This document shows, piece after piece, positions 9,332-17,895 of a stretch of 64,000 nt of DNA (positions are counted from its first letter, which is position 1; every line of letters starts with the position of its first letter). The DNA lies in contig CAWBNB010000022.1 of NCBI GenBank assembly GCA_963789885.1, positions 1 to 64,000 on the forward strand, read 5' to 3'. Below the pieces are notes generated by a model. The model saw nothing but the letters and a program-made list of their open reading frames with translations. It did not search any database and was not told the DNA's origin. This DNA comes from DATEDA01 sp963789885. GTDB lineage: Bacteria; Pseudomonadota; Gammaproteobacteria; Burkholderiales; SG8-39. A program made the translations under genes and the position numbers.

Positions 9332-9346
9332 GACCGCGCATCCCGC

Positions 9347-10630
9347 ATGATCGTCCTCCTCGTCCTCCTGAGCTTCGTGGTGATGGTGCTGCTCACCGCA
9401 CCGGTCGCCTTCGCCCTCGGGGTCGCGGCCGCGATCGGCCTGCTCGCCTCCAACAGCGCGCCGCTGTTCGTCGTGCCGCAACGCATCTTCGAAGGGGCCG
9501 ATTCGTTCGTCCTGCTTGCGATCCCGCTGTTCATCCTGGCCGGCGCGCTGATGGAGACCGGGGGCATCTCGGCACGCCTGGTGAACCTCGCGAAGGCGCT
9601 GGTCGGCCACCTGCGCGGCGGTCTCGGCATGGTGGTCGTGGTGAGCGAGAGCCTCTTCTCCGGAATCTCGGGTTCGACGGTGGCTGACGTGTCGGCGATC
9701 GGCTCGCTGATGATCCCGGCCCTGTGCCGCGCCGGGTTCAAGCCCGACCGGGCGGTCGCGATCGTGTCGGCGGCCTCGGCGATGGGGATACTGATCCCAC
9801 CGTGCCTGCTGATGGTCGTGATCGCGCAGATTGCCGGACTCTCGGTCGGCGCGCTGTTCCTCGCCGGCTTCGTTCCCGCGGCGGTCCTCGCCGCTGCGAT
9901 CGCGGTGCTCATTTACGTCCAGGCGCGTCGTGACGGCATCGGCGGCACCGATCGCGCCACGCTGCGTGAGCTCTTCCGCGCCCTACGCGCGGCGATCATC
10001 CCCATGATGATGCCGGTAATCATCTTCGGGGCGATCCTCGGCGGCATCGCCGACCCCACCGAGGCCGCGGTGCTGGCCGTGATCTACGCTTTCATCGTGG
10101 GCGTCTTCGTGTACAAGGAGGTGACCTGGGGGCAGCTGCCGAAGATCCTCGTCGACAGCGCGGTGACGAGCGGCATCGTGATCTTCATGGTCGGCACCGC
10201 GTCGAGCTTCTCGTGGCTGCTGGCGGTGCAGCAGGTGCCGGCGCAGCTCGCCGATGCGATGCTCGCCCTCTCGGCCGAGCGCTGGGTGTTCTTCGTCGCA
10301 AGCACCGTAGTCTTCATCGTGCTCGGGGCGCTCCTCGAAGGCCTGCCCGCGGTGATCATCTGCCTGCCGATCTTCCTGCCGATCGTGCAGCGCATCGGGA
10401 TCGACCCGATGCACTACTCGATCGTGGTGGTCGCGGCGATCGGCCTCGGCCTGTTCCTGCCCCCGGTCGGAGTCGGCCTCTACATTGCAAGCTCGTTTGC
10501 GGGATTGCGCGTCGACCAGACGATCCGCGCCATGCTCCCCTACGTTCTCGTGCTCTTCGCGGGCATTCTCGTCCTGATCGCTTTCCCGTGGCTCACGCTG
10601 GTCGTTCCGAAACTTTACCTGGGCCGCTAG
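9347..10630 (+). CDS. TRAP transporter large permease (DctM type)
   Basis: A 427-residue, highly hydrophobic protein with about 12 membrane segments, the normal size for DctM. Family stretches include ESLFSGISGSTVADVSAIGS and MGILIPPCLLMVV, plus GLFLPPVGVGLYIAS near the C-terminus. It starts 15 bases after DctQ and is followed by the binding protein after 26 bases, giving the usual Q-M-P order. It forms the transport channel of the tripartite system, probably for the compound processed by the HyuA/HyuB/RidA enzymes encoded upstream. Confidence 0.93.
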   Translation: MIVLLVLLSFVVMVLLTAPVAFALGVAAAIGLLASNSAPLFVVPQRIFEGADSFVLLAIPLFILAGALMETGGISARLVNLAKALVGHLRGGLGMVVVVSESLFSGISGSTVADVSAIGSLMIPALCRAGFKPDRAVAIVSAASAMGILIPPCLLMVVIAQIAGLSVGALFLAGFVPAAVLAAAIAVLIYVQARRDGIGGTDRATLRELFRALRAAIIPMMMPVIIFGAILGGIADPTEAAVLAVIYAFIVGVFVYKEVTWGQLPKILVDSAVTSGIVIFMVGTASSFSWLLAVQQVPAQLADAMLALSAERWVFFVASTVVFIVLGALLEGLPAVIICLPIFLPIVQRIGIDPMHYSIVVVAAIGLGLFLPPVGVGLYIASSFAGLRVDQTIRAMLPYVLVLFAGILVLIAFPWLTLVVPKLYLGR

Positions 10631-10656
10631 GCCCGCACCGAGAGGGAGAAGACGTC

Positions 10657-11697
10657 ATGTCCGATGCTCCGAAGACGTTCGACCGCCGCCGCTTCCTGCA
10701 CGCTTCGGCCGCGTTCGCCGCCGCGGGCGCCGTCGCCCGCCCCGCGCAGGGGCAGGCCGGCAAGGCCCCCGCGACGGTCCGCCTGCCGGCGAGGCTGCAG
10801 CTCAAGTTCGCGACCATCGCCGCCGAAAGCTTCCCCTACGTCGATGGCGCGCGGCGCTGGAAGGAGCTGGTCGAGAGTCGCAGCGGCGGCACGATCGAGA
10901 TTCAGGTCTTCCACTCGGCGTCGCTCGGCAGCGAGCGAACGATCAACGAGGGCGTGCTCGCCGGATCCATCAACGCCGGGGTGGGCGCGGGCGCCTGGGC
11001 CGGGTTCGTCCCGACCTACAACGTGGTCTCGCTGCCGTTCCTGATCCGCGACCTCAAGCACATGTACGCGGTGGCGGACGGCGAGCCGGGCGCGCGGATC
11101 GCGCGCGATGCCGAGGCCAACGGGTTCAAGGTGCTCGCGTACTTCAGCGCGGGCGACCAGCATTTCCAGACGCGCACCAAGCCGGTCCGCAGCATCGAGG
11201 ACTTCAAGGGCCTCAAGATGCGGGTGATCGAGAACAAGGCGCTGATCGATGCCTTCCGTGCGATGGGAGCAGTCCCGGCGCCGATCCCGTATCCGCAGAT
11301 CTATACGGCGCTGCAGCAGGGCACGGTGGACGGTACCGCGAACGACCTGCTCTCGGTCACCACGCTGAAGCTCTACGAGGTGGCGAAGTTCTTGACCCTT
11401 TCGAGCTACGTCGTCGAGCCGCGACCGGTGATCATGTCGAAGGCCTTCTTCGACGGCCAGCCGCCCGAGGTGCAGCGTCTCCTCGTCGAGACGGCGCGCG
11501 AGGCCGCGGTCTTCGAGCGCAAGGTGTTCGAGGATCGGCTGGTGTCGGGCGAGGCCGAGGCGAAAAAGAATGGCATGACCTTCCTCACCCTGTCCGACCG
11601 GGAGAAGTGGGTCGACGCCGTGCGCCCGGTGTGGGCCGAGTTCGGGAAGTCCGTACCCGGCGGCGCCGAGATGATTAAGGCGATCCAACAGAGTTGA
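10657..11697 (+). CDS. TRAP transporter substrate-binding protein (DctP type), Tat signal
   Basis: A 346-residue periplasmic binding protein. It opens with a twin-arginine signal (FDRRRFLHASAAF at residues 7-19), then an Ala-rich cleavage region near ARPAQGQA. The mature part has the DctP pattern: KWKE-type stretch RRWKELVESRSGGTIEIQVF, then LKMRVIENKAL and a later PYPQIYTALQQGTVDGT, where the Arg of LKMRV normally binds the substrate carboxylate. Start ATG 10657 follows a GAGAGGGAGAAG ribosome site. It is the last gene before the first tRNA-Pro repeat, only 14 bases from the repeat's left arm. Confidence 0.92.
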   Translation: MSDAPKTFDRRRFLHASAAFAAAGAVARPAQGQAGKAPATVRLPARLQLKFATIAAESFPYVDGARRWKELVESRSGGTIEIQVFHSASLGSERTINEGVLAGSINAGVGAGAWAGFVPTYNVVSLPFLIRDLKHMYAVADGEPGARIARDAEANGFKVLAYFSAGDQHFQTRTKPVRSIEDFKGLKMRVIENKALIDAFRAMGAVPAPIPYPQIYTALQQGTVDGTANDLLSVTTLKLYEVAKFLTLSSYVVEPRPVIMSKAFFDGQPPEVQRLLVETAREAAVFERKVFEDRLVSGEAEAKKNGMTFLTLSDREKWVDAVRPVWAEFGKSVPGGAEMIKAIQQS

Positions 11698-11710
11698 GAC
11701 GGGACCGAGC

Positions 11711-11991
11711 AACTGTCCCGGACCAGTTGTCGGAAAGGTGCAACTGACTGATCGAAATCGGGGTGAAACGAGGAAGTATTCGGGACAGTTAAAAGGTAAG
11801 TCTCTGACGCGACTTACTTTCGGGTCTGCATGGGGTGCAGGGGGTCGAGTGTTCGAATCACTTCGCCCCGACCAAAATCAATTACTTAGGCGTGGGCTCA
11901 AAATCGACTGTCCCGAATTGCGCCTGGACACGATCTCTTAGTCGCTTGATTCTGCGCGATAGCGCGCCTGCAAAGTGTGCAGGGTGCGCTA
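11711..11991. repeat. Composite att repeat A: arm motifs plus tRNA-Pro(GGG) 3' half
   Basis: The left half is a 10-bp inverted repeat, AACTGTCCCG (11711-11720) and CGGGACAGTT (11781-11790), 60 bases apart. The core at 11830-11874 is the 3' half of tRNA-Pro: anticodon loop ATGGGGT, stem GCAGG, variable loop, T-arm GAGTG-TTCGAAT-CACTT, acceptor strand CGCCCCG, A and CCA. No 5' half precedes it. To the right lie a third TGTCCCG copy (11909-11915) and a hairpin (about 11960-11991) shared with copy B. I interpret it as an integrase attachment junction. The 375 bases between genes here hold nothing else I can see. Confidence 0.85.
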
Positions 11992-12074
11992 CTCGTCCCG
12001 TCCGCCCAGTTGTCCCCGGCGCCGTTGCTCGACTGACACGACCGGGAATTCAGGCTGAACGCGTGCTCTTGAGA

Positions 12075-13091
12075 CTAAGCGCGCCGCCAGCCCATTCGGC
12101 CGTTTGCCTTACCAGCGGGCTGCTCGGACTGACCACCGTCCTCTTGAGCCCCCGCCGCATCCGGAAGTGACCGGGCTCTGAACTTGTTTGGCGACATCCC
12201 GTAGTGCTTCTTGAATGCGTTGGAAAATCCGGGCGCGCTCTTGAAGCCAACATCGCGCGCGATCCGCTCGACTGACATCGTGCTATGCCTCAGCGCGCCG
12301 ACGGCGCGCGCGAGGCGGCGCTCGACCAGGCAAGCATAAGGCGTTCGCTGAGTAGCGGCGCGAAAGCTGCGAACGAAATGATCCTTGGAAACACCGACAA
12401 GCTGCGCGAGATCGCCCAGTGCGATGTCGCGGTCGATATTGGCGTCGATGTAGGCGAGGACTCGCGTCAGGAGTCGCGGCGCCAGGGGATGTGGGGCCGC
12501 AGGCGCCACCGCTCGTCTTCGGCTCTTCTGCGGCACGTTCGAATGCCAGCAGACCAGATGTCGTATCAATAGCTCCATCGACTGCGTGAGGAGTAACGCG
12601 TCGGGGTGCTTGCTGCCTCCACCAAATGTCTCGAACTCGCTCTGCAGCATCATGAAATAGCTCTGCAGCCAAGGATCATGGATGGCGAATATGGGGTCGA
12701 TCTCGGGCGCAACCGAGCAGAGGAGATTCTCGTCGGCGTATCGTTGTATGAGCGACGGCGCGATGTAGACATGCATGACCTCGCAGATGCCGCCTCGGAC
12801 CCATGCACTGGGCTCGTCTGACGGGCTGAAGGTAAGCGAGCCGTGTTGCGAGCGTGTACCGACGCAACGACCTTCCACGAGCTTTGCGACCGAGGTCGAC
12901 CCTCCGACGTGATACATCAACGTGTGCTGCGCTAGCACAACGTGCGTTGCGCTACGCGAGGCCGGGCGATGCCACTTGGCGGCGATCACGTCGCCACCCG
13001 GGCCGTGCACGACGTAATCCGGCTCCGTCGGATAGTTTGTCGCGAGAAAATGACTGAAAGCCGACGGTTCCGTGGGCTGGCGACCTACCAT
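12075..13091 (-). CDS. AraC-family transcriptional regulator
   Basis: A 338-residue regulator. The C-terminal 100 residues form the double helix-turn-helix of AraC proteins: DIALGDLAQLVGVSKDHFVR for the first helix pair, and VERIARDVGFKSAPGFSNAF followed by YGMSPNKFR for the second. The N-terminal 200 residues are a ligand-binding region without a motif I recognise. The ATG at 13091 was chosen over the longer frame to 13172 because GGGAGG lies 8 bases upstream. It is divergent from the tannase gene and is a plausible regulator of it and of the following binding protein. Confidence 0.88.
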   Translation of the reverse strand: MVGRQPTEPSAFSHFLATNYPTEPDYVVHGPGGDVIAAKWHRPASRSATHVVLAQHTLMYHVGGSTSVAKLVEGRCVGTRSQHGSLTFSPSDEPSAWVRGGICEVMHVYIAPSLIQRYADENLLCSVAPEIDPIFAIHDPWLQSYFMMLQSEFETFGGGSKHPDALLLTQSMELLIRHLVCWHSNVPQKSRRRAVAPAAPHPLAPRLLTRVLAYIDANIDRDIALGDLAQLVGVSKDHFVRSFRAATQRTPYACLVERRLARAVGALRHSTMSVERIARDVGFKSAPGFSNAFKKHYGMSPNKFRARSLPDAAGAQEDGGQSEQPAGKANGRMGWRRA

Positions 13092-13338
13092 CCGCGACCT
13101 CCCTTGCGTTGCTCTTAACCGAAATCGACATGCGTGGATTTCGTTTATCGCCAATCTTTGCGGCGACGCCATCTACCTTCGCGGTTCTTGCTTATTCTAC
13201 GCTTGGTGCCTGCGCGCTGAAGTAGCGAGGGAAGCGGCTCTCTCGCTCTGAAAGAAAGGGTGAGGCGACAAAAAGGAAGCGCCGGTTCCCGTTACGGCGG
13301 CGCTCGCGATCGCAAAACCAGCCAGGCAGCACGTTGAA

Positions 13339-15334
13339 CCACGGCGACACAACGAAAAGGAGGCGCATGTGAACCCCAGGACAGAGCAGTCGGATCTCCC
13401 TCATCGGAAGAACAGCCGGATTAAGATGGTCATCGCCGCCATCGCGGCGATGACGCTGTTCGGCGCTTCGCTTCCCGGCAACGCGAAGGATCGGGACGAC
13501 GACGGAGACCGGCACCAGGGCAAGCATAAGCTCCTGACGTGCGACGACACGATGAAGGAGGAGTTCCGCCCGGACTCGCTCACCACAGTCCTGCTTGTCA
13601 AGGCGTTCAACAAGGGCGATGCGCTCACGCTTTCCACGCCGACCCCCACAACACCTATCGCAGCCAATGACGTTTGTGTGGTCAAGCTGCTCGTCGGACC
13701 GGGAAATCCCGGGCCGGCCGATGCGCCATCAACCTCGCCGGGCATCGGCATCGAAGTGTGGCTGCCGGCGCGCGCAAACTGGAACCGCCGGATTCACGTT
13801 GCCGGCGGCGGTGGGTGGGCCGGCGGTAATCAGACGTCGTTGACATTGCTCGCGGGAGCGGGCGGCGCGGGCGGGACCACGCCGAGCCCTTCGTTTATTG
13901 CGACGGTGGAAGGCGCCGTTTCGGCGAACACAGACACCGGACACAGCGGGCCCGGCGGCGGATCGTTCGCGATGAACCCGGATGGCAGCATCAACACGGT
14001 CCTGTGGAACGACTTCGCGCAACGCGGCATTCACGAAATGGCCGTGAAGACGAAGCAGATTACCAAGGCCTACTACGGCAAGGCCGCGAAGTACTCGTAC
14101 TGGGACGGCTTCTCCACGGGTGGCCGGCAAGGCCACAAGCTCGCGCAGCTGCATCCGGGCGACTTCGACGGCATCCTCGCCGGCGCGCCGGCGTTCAACT
14201 GGACGCGCTTCATCACCGCCGAGCTGTATCCGCAGATCGTGTACCAGCGGGATCTGGGCGGCGTTCCGCTCACGAGCGGCCAGCTGAACCTGATGGGCAA
14301 CGCTGCCATCAATGCTTGCGACGTGGTGAACGGCCAGCACATGGGCTACATCCCCGATCCGTCCGAGTGCCGCTATGACCCGGCGCTGGACCCGAGCGTG
14401 ATCTGCACCAAGAACGGCGGCACCAACAGCACCGCCAATTGCGTGACGCCGCTTCAGGCGCAGGCCATGAACAAGCTGTGGTACGGCCAGACGCGCGACG
14501 GGACCGCGCCTCCGCCGTCCGCGGACAACAGCTGGTCGCTGCACATCGGCCGCGGCAACCACCTGTGGTACGGGCTTGCGCGCGGAAGCAGCTTCGGTGG
14601 CTTGGGCGGCAGCATTGGCGGGGCCCCATTCCCGTTCTCGATCGCGACCGACATGGTCGCGCTCGAAATGCAGAACTCAACGCTTGCGACGCCGTCCTTC
14701 ATCAACGCGACCGGCAATGGCGCGAACGGCTGGATGAACCTGTCCTACGCCCAACTGGCCAATGCGTACGACCAGGGGCTGATCCTGCAGTCGAGCTTCG
14801 CGCACATCAACACCGACGACGCGAATCTGCGGCCGTTCCGCAAGTCGGGCGGGAAGATGATCATGTACCACGGGCTCGCCGACGTCCTGATCATGCCGCA
14901 GGGCTCGGTCAACTACTACGAACGCGTCATCCGCGAGATGGATGGGCTGCGCGAGGTGCAGAAGTTCTATCGCTTCTTCCTCGTGCCAGGCATGACGCAC
15001 GGCTTCGGCAATGGAACGACCAACCCGAATGCCAACCCGCCGCTTCCCGGCGCCGCCGGCGCGGACAGTGTAGCGGACGGTACCTCGCAGCTTTACGACG
15101 CGCTCACCGCCTGGGTCGAGAAAGGCATCGCCCCGCAGCGAATCGACATCTCCTCCGCCGTGACGCCCGCTTTCCCGATCGCCAAGTCGCGGCCCATCTG
15201 CGCCTACCCCAAGGAAGCAAAGTATGTTGGCGGCGACATCAACGTTGCTTCGAGCTACATCTGCGCTGGTCAGGGTCGGGGCCGTGACGACGACGATGAC
15301 GGTCACGGCCATCATCACGGTCACGGCAATCACG
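13339..15334. repeat. 2.0-kb duplication, copy 1 (tannase gene and leader)
   Basis: Bases 13339-15334 match 55826-57821 with a constant offset of 42,487, so there is no net length change. By eye I find about 30 differences, roughly 98% identity. The match begins 30 bases before the start codon at CCACGGCGACAC and stops in the last codons of the gene. Flanking sequences on both sides are unrelated between the copies, so the duplicated block is one gene plus its ribosome site and no transposase. Confidence 0.9.
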
Positions 15335-15342
15335 ACGACTGA
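13369..15342 (+). CDS. Tannase/feruloyl esterase family protein, copy 1
   Basis: A 657-residue esterase of the tannase/feruloyl esterase family (PF07519). The nucleophile motif GFSTGGRQG puts the serine at 249; HGLADVLI gives Asp505 and PGMTHGFG gives His544, the expected triad. The GTG at 13369 follows AAAAGGAGG; an ATG two bases earlier is out of frame and stops at once. Hydrophobic residues 20-40 (MVIAAIAAMTLFGASLPG) look like an export signal. The last 25 residues are Asp/His/Gly rich (GRDDDDDGHGHHHGHG), a likely metal-binding tail. Probable role is hydrolysis of an aromatic ester outside the cytoplasm. The next gene encodes a binding protein for uptake. Confidence 0.87.
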   Translation: MNPRTEQSDLPHRKNSRIKMVIAAIAAMTLFGASLPGNAKDRDDDGDRHQGKHKLLTCDDTMKEEFRPDSLTTVLLVKAFNKGDALTLSTPTPTTPIAANDVCVVKLLVGPGNPGPADAPSTSPGIGIEVWLPARANWNRRIHVAGGGGWAGGNQTSLTLLAGAGGAGGTTPSPSFIATVEGAVSANTDTGHSGPGGGSFAMNPDGSINTVLWNDFAQRGIHEMAVKTKQITKAYYGKAAKYSYWDGFSTGGRQGHKLAQLHPGDFDGILAGAPAFNWTRFITAELYPQIVYQRDLGGVPLTSGQLNLMGNAAINACDVVNGQHMGYIPDPSECRYDPALDPSVICTKNGGTNSTANCVTPLQAQAMNKLWYGQTRDGTAPPPSADNSWSLHIGRGNHLWYGLARGSSFGGLGGSIGGAPFPFSIATDMVALEMQNSTLATPSFINATGNGANGWMNLSYAQLANAYDQGLILQSSFAHINTDDANLRPFRKSGGKMIMYHGLADVLIMPQGSVNYYERVIREMDGLREVQKFYRFFLVPGMTHGFGNGTTNPNANPPLPGAAGADSVADGTSQLYDALTAWVEKGIAPQRIDISSAVTPAFPIAKSRPICAYPKEAKYVGGDINVASSYICAGQGRGRDDDDDGHGHHHGHGNHDD

Positions 15343-15471
15343 CGTTAGGGCCCTACCTTGGCGACGAATAAGCAATCCAACCTCGCGCTGACCGAGAGGC
15401 GAGGGCGTGAGTGCCGCGGGTCGAAAGACACTCACGTTGCCGTGGTGATTCAGCAGCGGGGGAAGGAAGGC

Positions 15472-16650
15472 GTGAAGATTGCGTATCGCGCGTGGTTCGT
15501 CGGGATTTTCGCCGCGCTCTTCGCCGCTGCTCCCGCGGCCGCCCAGCAGAAACTCAAGATCGGCTTCATCACCACGCTCTCCGGTCCGCAGGGCGTGATC
15601 GGCGAGGACATGAAGAACTCGGTCGAGCTCGCGCTCGACAACCTCGGCCGCAAGGTCGGGGGCCTCGACACCGAGGTGATCTACGGCGACGACCAGGTGA
15701 AGCCCGACGTCGGCAAGCAGCTCGCCGACGAGATGCTGAAGAAGCACCAGGTCGACTTCGTCGCCGGGGTGATCTGGTCGAACGTGCTGCTCGCGGTGTC
15801 GCCGACGGTGACCGACGCCGGCAAGATCATGATCAGCACCAATGCCGGCCCGCACCAGCTCGCCGGCAAGGAGTGCAACGAGCGCTTCTTCTCGACCTCC
15901 TGGCAGAACGACCAGACGCCCGAGGCGATGGGCAAGTACATGAGCGACCAGGGCATCAACGACGTGTACCTGATGGCGCCCAACTACGCCGCCGGCAAGG
16001 ACATGCTCACCGGCTTCAAGCGCTACTTCAAGGGCAAGATCTCGGACGAGGTCTACACCAAGCTCGGTCAGGCCGACTACCAGGCGGAGATCAGCCAGCT
16101 GCGCGCCAAGAACCCGAAGGCGGTGTTCGTGTTCTACCCGGGCGGCATGGGCATCCAGTTCATGCGCCAGTACGCGCAGGCGGGCCTGCGGCAGCAGATC
16201 CCGCTCTACTCGGTGTACACCGCCGACGAGCTCTCGCTCCCCGCGGTCAAGGACGCCGCGCTCGGCCAGTGGGAGACCCGCTTCTGGAGCCCCGACCTGA
16301 AGGTGCCGGCGAGCGAGAAGTTCGTCGCCTACTACCGCAAGAAGTACGGCAAGACGCCGTCGTTCTACGGTGCGCAGAGCTACGACGGCATCATGCTGAT
16401 CGACTCGGCGGTGCGCGCGGTCAAGGGCAACCTGAAGGACCAGAAGGGCATGATCGCGGCGATGCGCAAGGCGAACTTCGACTCGGTGCGCGGCAAGTTC
16501 GCCTACAACGTGAACCACTTCCCGATCGAGAACTTCTACCTGCTGAAGGTGGTGAAGGGGCCGGCCGACGTTCCGGACATGGCGATCGAGAAGACGGTGT
16601 TCGAGAACCACAAGGACTCGTACTACAAGGAATGCGGGATGAAGTGGTGA
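15472..16650 (+). CDS. ABC transporter substrate-binding protein, branched-chain amino acid (LivK) type
   Basis: A 392-residue periplasmic binding protein (Peripla_BP_6 type). The GTG at 15472 directly follows the strong site GGAAGGAAGG; the frame is open further upstream but without family sequence. The signal peptide ends near AAAPAAAQQ, and the mature protein begins KLKIGFITTLSGPQG, the standard opening of this family. Such proteins in catabolic clusters often bind aromatic acids rather than amino acids, which would fit the tannase upstream. Its permease and ATPase genes are missing: only a short livH stump follows before unrelated DNA. Confidence 0.92.
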   Translation: MKIAYRAWFVGIFAALFAAAPAAAQQKLKIGFITTLSGPQGVIGEDMKNSVELALDNLGRKVGGLDTEVIYGDDQVKPDVGKQLADEMLKKHQVDFVAGVIWSNVLLAVSPTVTDAGKIMISTNAGPHQLAGKECNERFFSTSWQNDQTPEAMGKYMSDQGINDVYLMAPNYAAGKDMLTGFKRYFKGKISDEVYTKLGQADYQAEISQLRAKNPKAVFVFYPGGMGIQFMRQYAQAGLRQQIPLYSVYTADELSLPAVKDAALGQWETRFWSPDLKVPASEKFVAYYRKKYGKTPSFYGAQSYDGIMLIDSAVRAVKGNLKDQKGMIAAMRKANFDSVRGKFAYNVNHFPIENFYLLKVVKGPADVPDMAIEKTVFENHKDSYYKECGMKW

Positions 16651-16675
16651 CGCGCCGGAGCGCGTAGACGGAGAA

Positions 16676-16702
16676 GGGCGCGGCGGGGTCGCGCCCTTTT
16701 TT
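16676..16702 (+). terminator. Rho-independent terminator after the binding-protein gene
   Basis: GGGCGCG and CGCGCCC form a 7-bp stem around a 7-base loop, followed at once by TTTTTT. It lies 26 bases after the stop codon of the binding-protein gene. Classic attenuating terminators in this position let the abundant binding protein be made in excess over the permease genes, which are broken here. Confidence 0.9.
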
Positions 16703-16748
16703 GTCGACCGACGTCCTCTTCCTCGAGCAGGCGCTGAACGGGCTGCAG
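16701..16748 (+). pseudogene. livH-type permease, 5' stump
   Basis: Beginning with TTG at 16701, 16 codons read LSTDVLFLEQALNGLQ, which matches the usual N-terminus of LivH-type branched-chain permeases (…FLxQxLNGLQ). After that the frame leaves any permease-like sequence and has no membrane segments. The position directly after a binding-protein gene and its terminator is where livH belongs. I infer that the transport operon was cut here when the downstream DNA, including VapBC, was joined. The match is short, so confidence is moderate. Confidence 0.5.
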
Positions 16749-16831
16749 CGGCGCTTGCGGTCACCGATCTCATCGATGCACGGTGCCTTAGCCGTGCCCT
16801 GGTCGTTTCGTGCTGGGAGGCCACCAGAGCG

Positions 16832-16860
16832 TTGCTCCGTTGGTCAGGATGTCTTACACT
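16832..16860 (+). promoter_or_regulatory. Sigma70-like promoter of vapBC, possibly leaderless
   Basis: TTGCTC (16832-16837) and TACACT (16855-16860) are separated by exactly 17 bases. The antitoxin ATG is at 16867, seven bases after the -10 box, where transcription would start, and no ribosome site precedes it. A leaderless message is therefore likely. Inferred from spacing only. Confidence 0.55.
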
Positions 16861-16866
16861 GTATTT

Positions 16867-17100
16867 ATGGATACGACACTGACTATTCGGGCCGACGAAA
16901 GGCTCCGGCTGGCGCTGGAGCAGCGGGCGCGGGCGCAGGGCAAGACGCTCTCGGCAGTCGCGCGGGAAATCCTCGAGGCCGCCGTCCAGGAGCGGCCGCT
17001 CGGGCTGAAGACCTCTCATCTGAAGGGCCGGGTGCGGCTGCGCCGGACGCAGACCGACGCGTGGCGCAAGGCGCTGGCCGATCGGAACTGGCGGTCGTGA
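16867..17100 (+). CDS. Antitoxin of a VapBC-type pair
   Basis: A 77-residue basic protein opening TLTIRADERLRLALEQRA, a pattern of ribbon-helix-helix antitoxins: one beta strand then two helices. Residues about 45-77 would form the toxin-binding tail. Its stop overlaps the toxin start (GTGA), typical of toxin-antitoxin operons. The antitoxin would bind the toxin and repress the shared promoter. The ATG at 16867 was chosen because the strand-helix-helix core begins there, although the frame is open back to 16810. Confidence 0.75.
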   Translation: MDTTLTIRADERLRLALEQRARAQGKTLSAVAREILEAAVQERPLGLKTSHLKGRVRLRRTQTDAWRKALADRNWRS

Positions 17101-17519
17101 CGACCTGGGTCGTCGACACCGGCCCACTGGTCGCCTACGTGGATGCGGACGATCCGGCACACGCCGATGTCACCGCATGCTGGGACGGGTTCTCGGGCAG
17201 GCTGGCCACGACGAGTGCCGTGATCACAGAGGCCATGCACTTCGTCAGCGCGAGCCGGGAAGGCCCGCGAACCCTCGCCGAGCTCGTTGCGGCGAGCGAA
17301 ATGGACGTGTTCGACCTCAGCGCGCCTCCGGAGCTGCACGAGGCGGTGGCACTCATGGAGAAGTACGCCGACACGCCGATGGACTTCGCCGACGCTACGC
17401 TCGTCCTGCTGGTCGAGGCACTGGACGCGCGCGACGTCCTGACACTCGATCGACGCGGGTTCGCCGCGTATAGGACGAGGAAGGGCCGCGCGATGCGTCT
17501 CGTGCTGGACACGGGTTGA
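17097..17519 (+). CDS. PIN-domain ribonuclease toxin (VapC type)
   Basis: A 140-residue PIN-domain protein. The acidic metal-binding residues are in place: Asp7 (VVDTGPL), Glu45 (VITEAMHF), Asp96 and Asp99 (MDFADATL). VapC toxins are magnesium-dependent ribonucleases that cleave tRNA or rRNA. The GTG start overlaps the antitoxin stop. With its antitoxin it would help keep module 1 in the chromosome, as it sits next to the right-hand att repeat of that module. Confidence 0.87.
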   Translation: MTTWVVDTGPLVAYVDADDPAHADVTACWDGFSGRLATTSAVITEAMHFVSASREGPRTLAELVAASEMDVFDLSAPPELHEAVALMEKYADTPMDFADATLVLLVEALDARDVLTLDRRGFAAYRTRKGRAMRLVLDTG

Positions 17520-17595
17520 ACATGGCCTGCATCCTGATCGCCTGCTTCCGGACGCACCAAGCCATCGCCGAAGCGTTTCGACCGACGGCAGCGGG

Positions 17596-17883
17596 ATGTC
17601 CCGAACTAATCGGCGAAAACACGCAAGTTCTTGACCGAGAGAGCAGTGATTCGCGGAAGTTTTCGGGACAAATCTCGCTTAACTCCTTGATCGGAAACGA
17701 CCCCAAGCCTCCATGGGGTGCAGGGGGTCGAGTGTTCGAATCACTTCGCCCCGACCAAAATCAATCACTTGGGCGAGGGCAGGAAAGCGACTGTCCCGAA
17801 TCGCGCCTGAGTGTCCCGAATTCCGATCTCGTAGTTCGTTGATTCTTCGCGATAGCGCACCTGCAAAGCTGGCAGGTGCGCTA
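17596..17883. repeat. Composite att repeat B: arm motifs plus tRNA-Pro(GGG) 3' half
   Basis: Left arms are ATGTCCCGAA (17596-17605) and TTCGGGACA (17662-17670). The tRNA-Pro 3' half is at 17713-17757 and is identical to copy A through the CCA. To its right are two further TGTCCCGAA copies (17792-17800, 17812-17820) and a perfect 12-bp hairpin, TAGCGCACCTGC / GCAGGTGCGCTA (17853-17883). This right flank is shared with copy A but not with C-F. The 375 bases between the toxin and the CoA-transferase contain only this element. Confidence 0.85.
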
Positions 17884-17895
17884 CCGGTGTCGGAT

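Noticed and set aside
11830..11874. Functional tRNA-Pro gene
   Set aside because: Only the 3' half is present in all six places; the sequence before it does not form the acceptor, D-arm or complete anticodon stem.
16701..17519. A single 272-residue protein across livH stump and toxin
   Set aside because: The PIN domain begins at 17097 with a GTG overlapping the antitoxin stop; the upstream part is in frame only by chance and overlaps the antitoxin gene.
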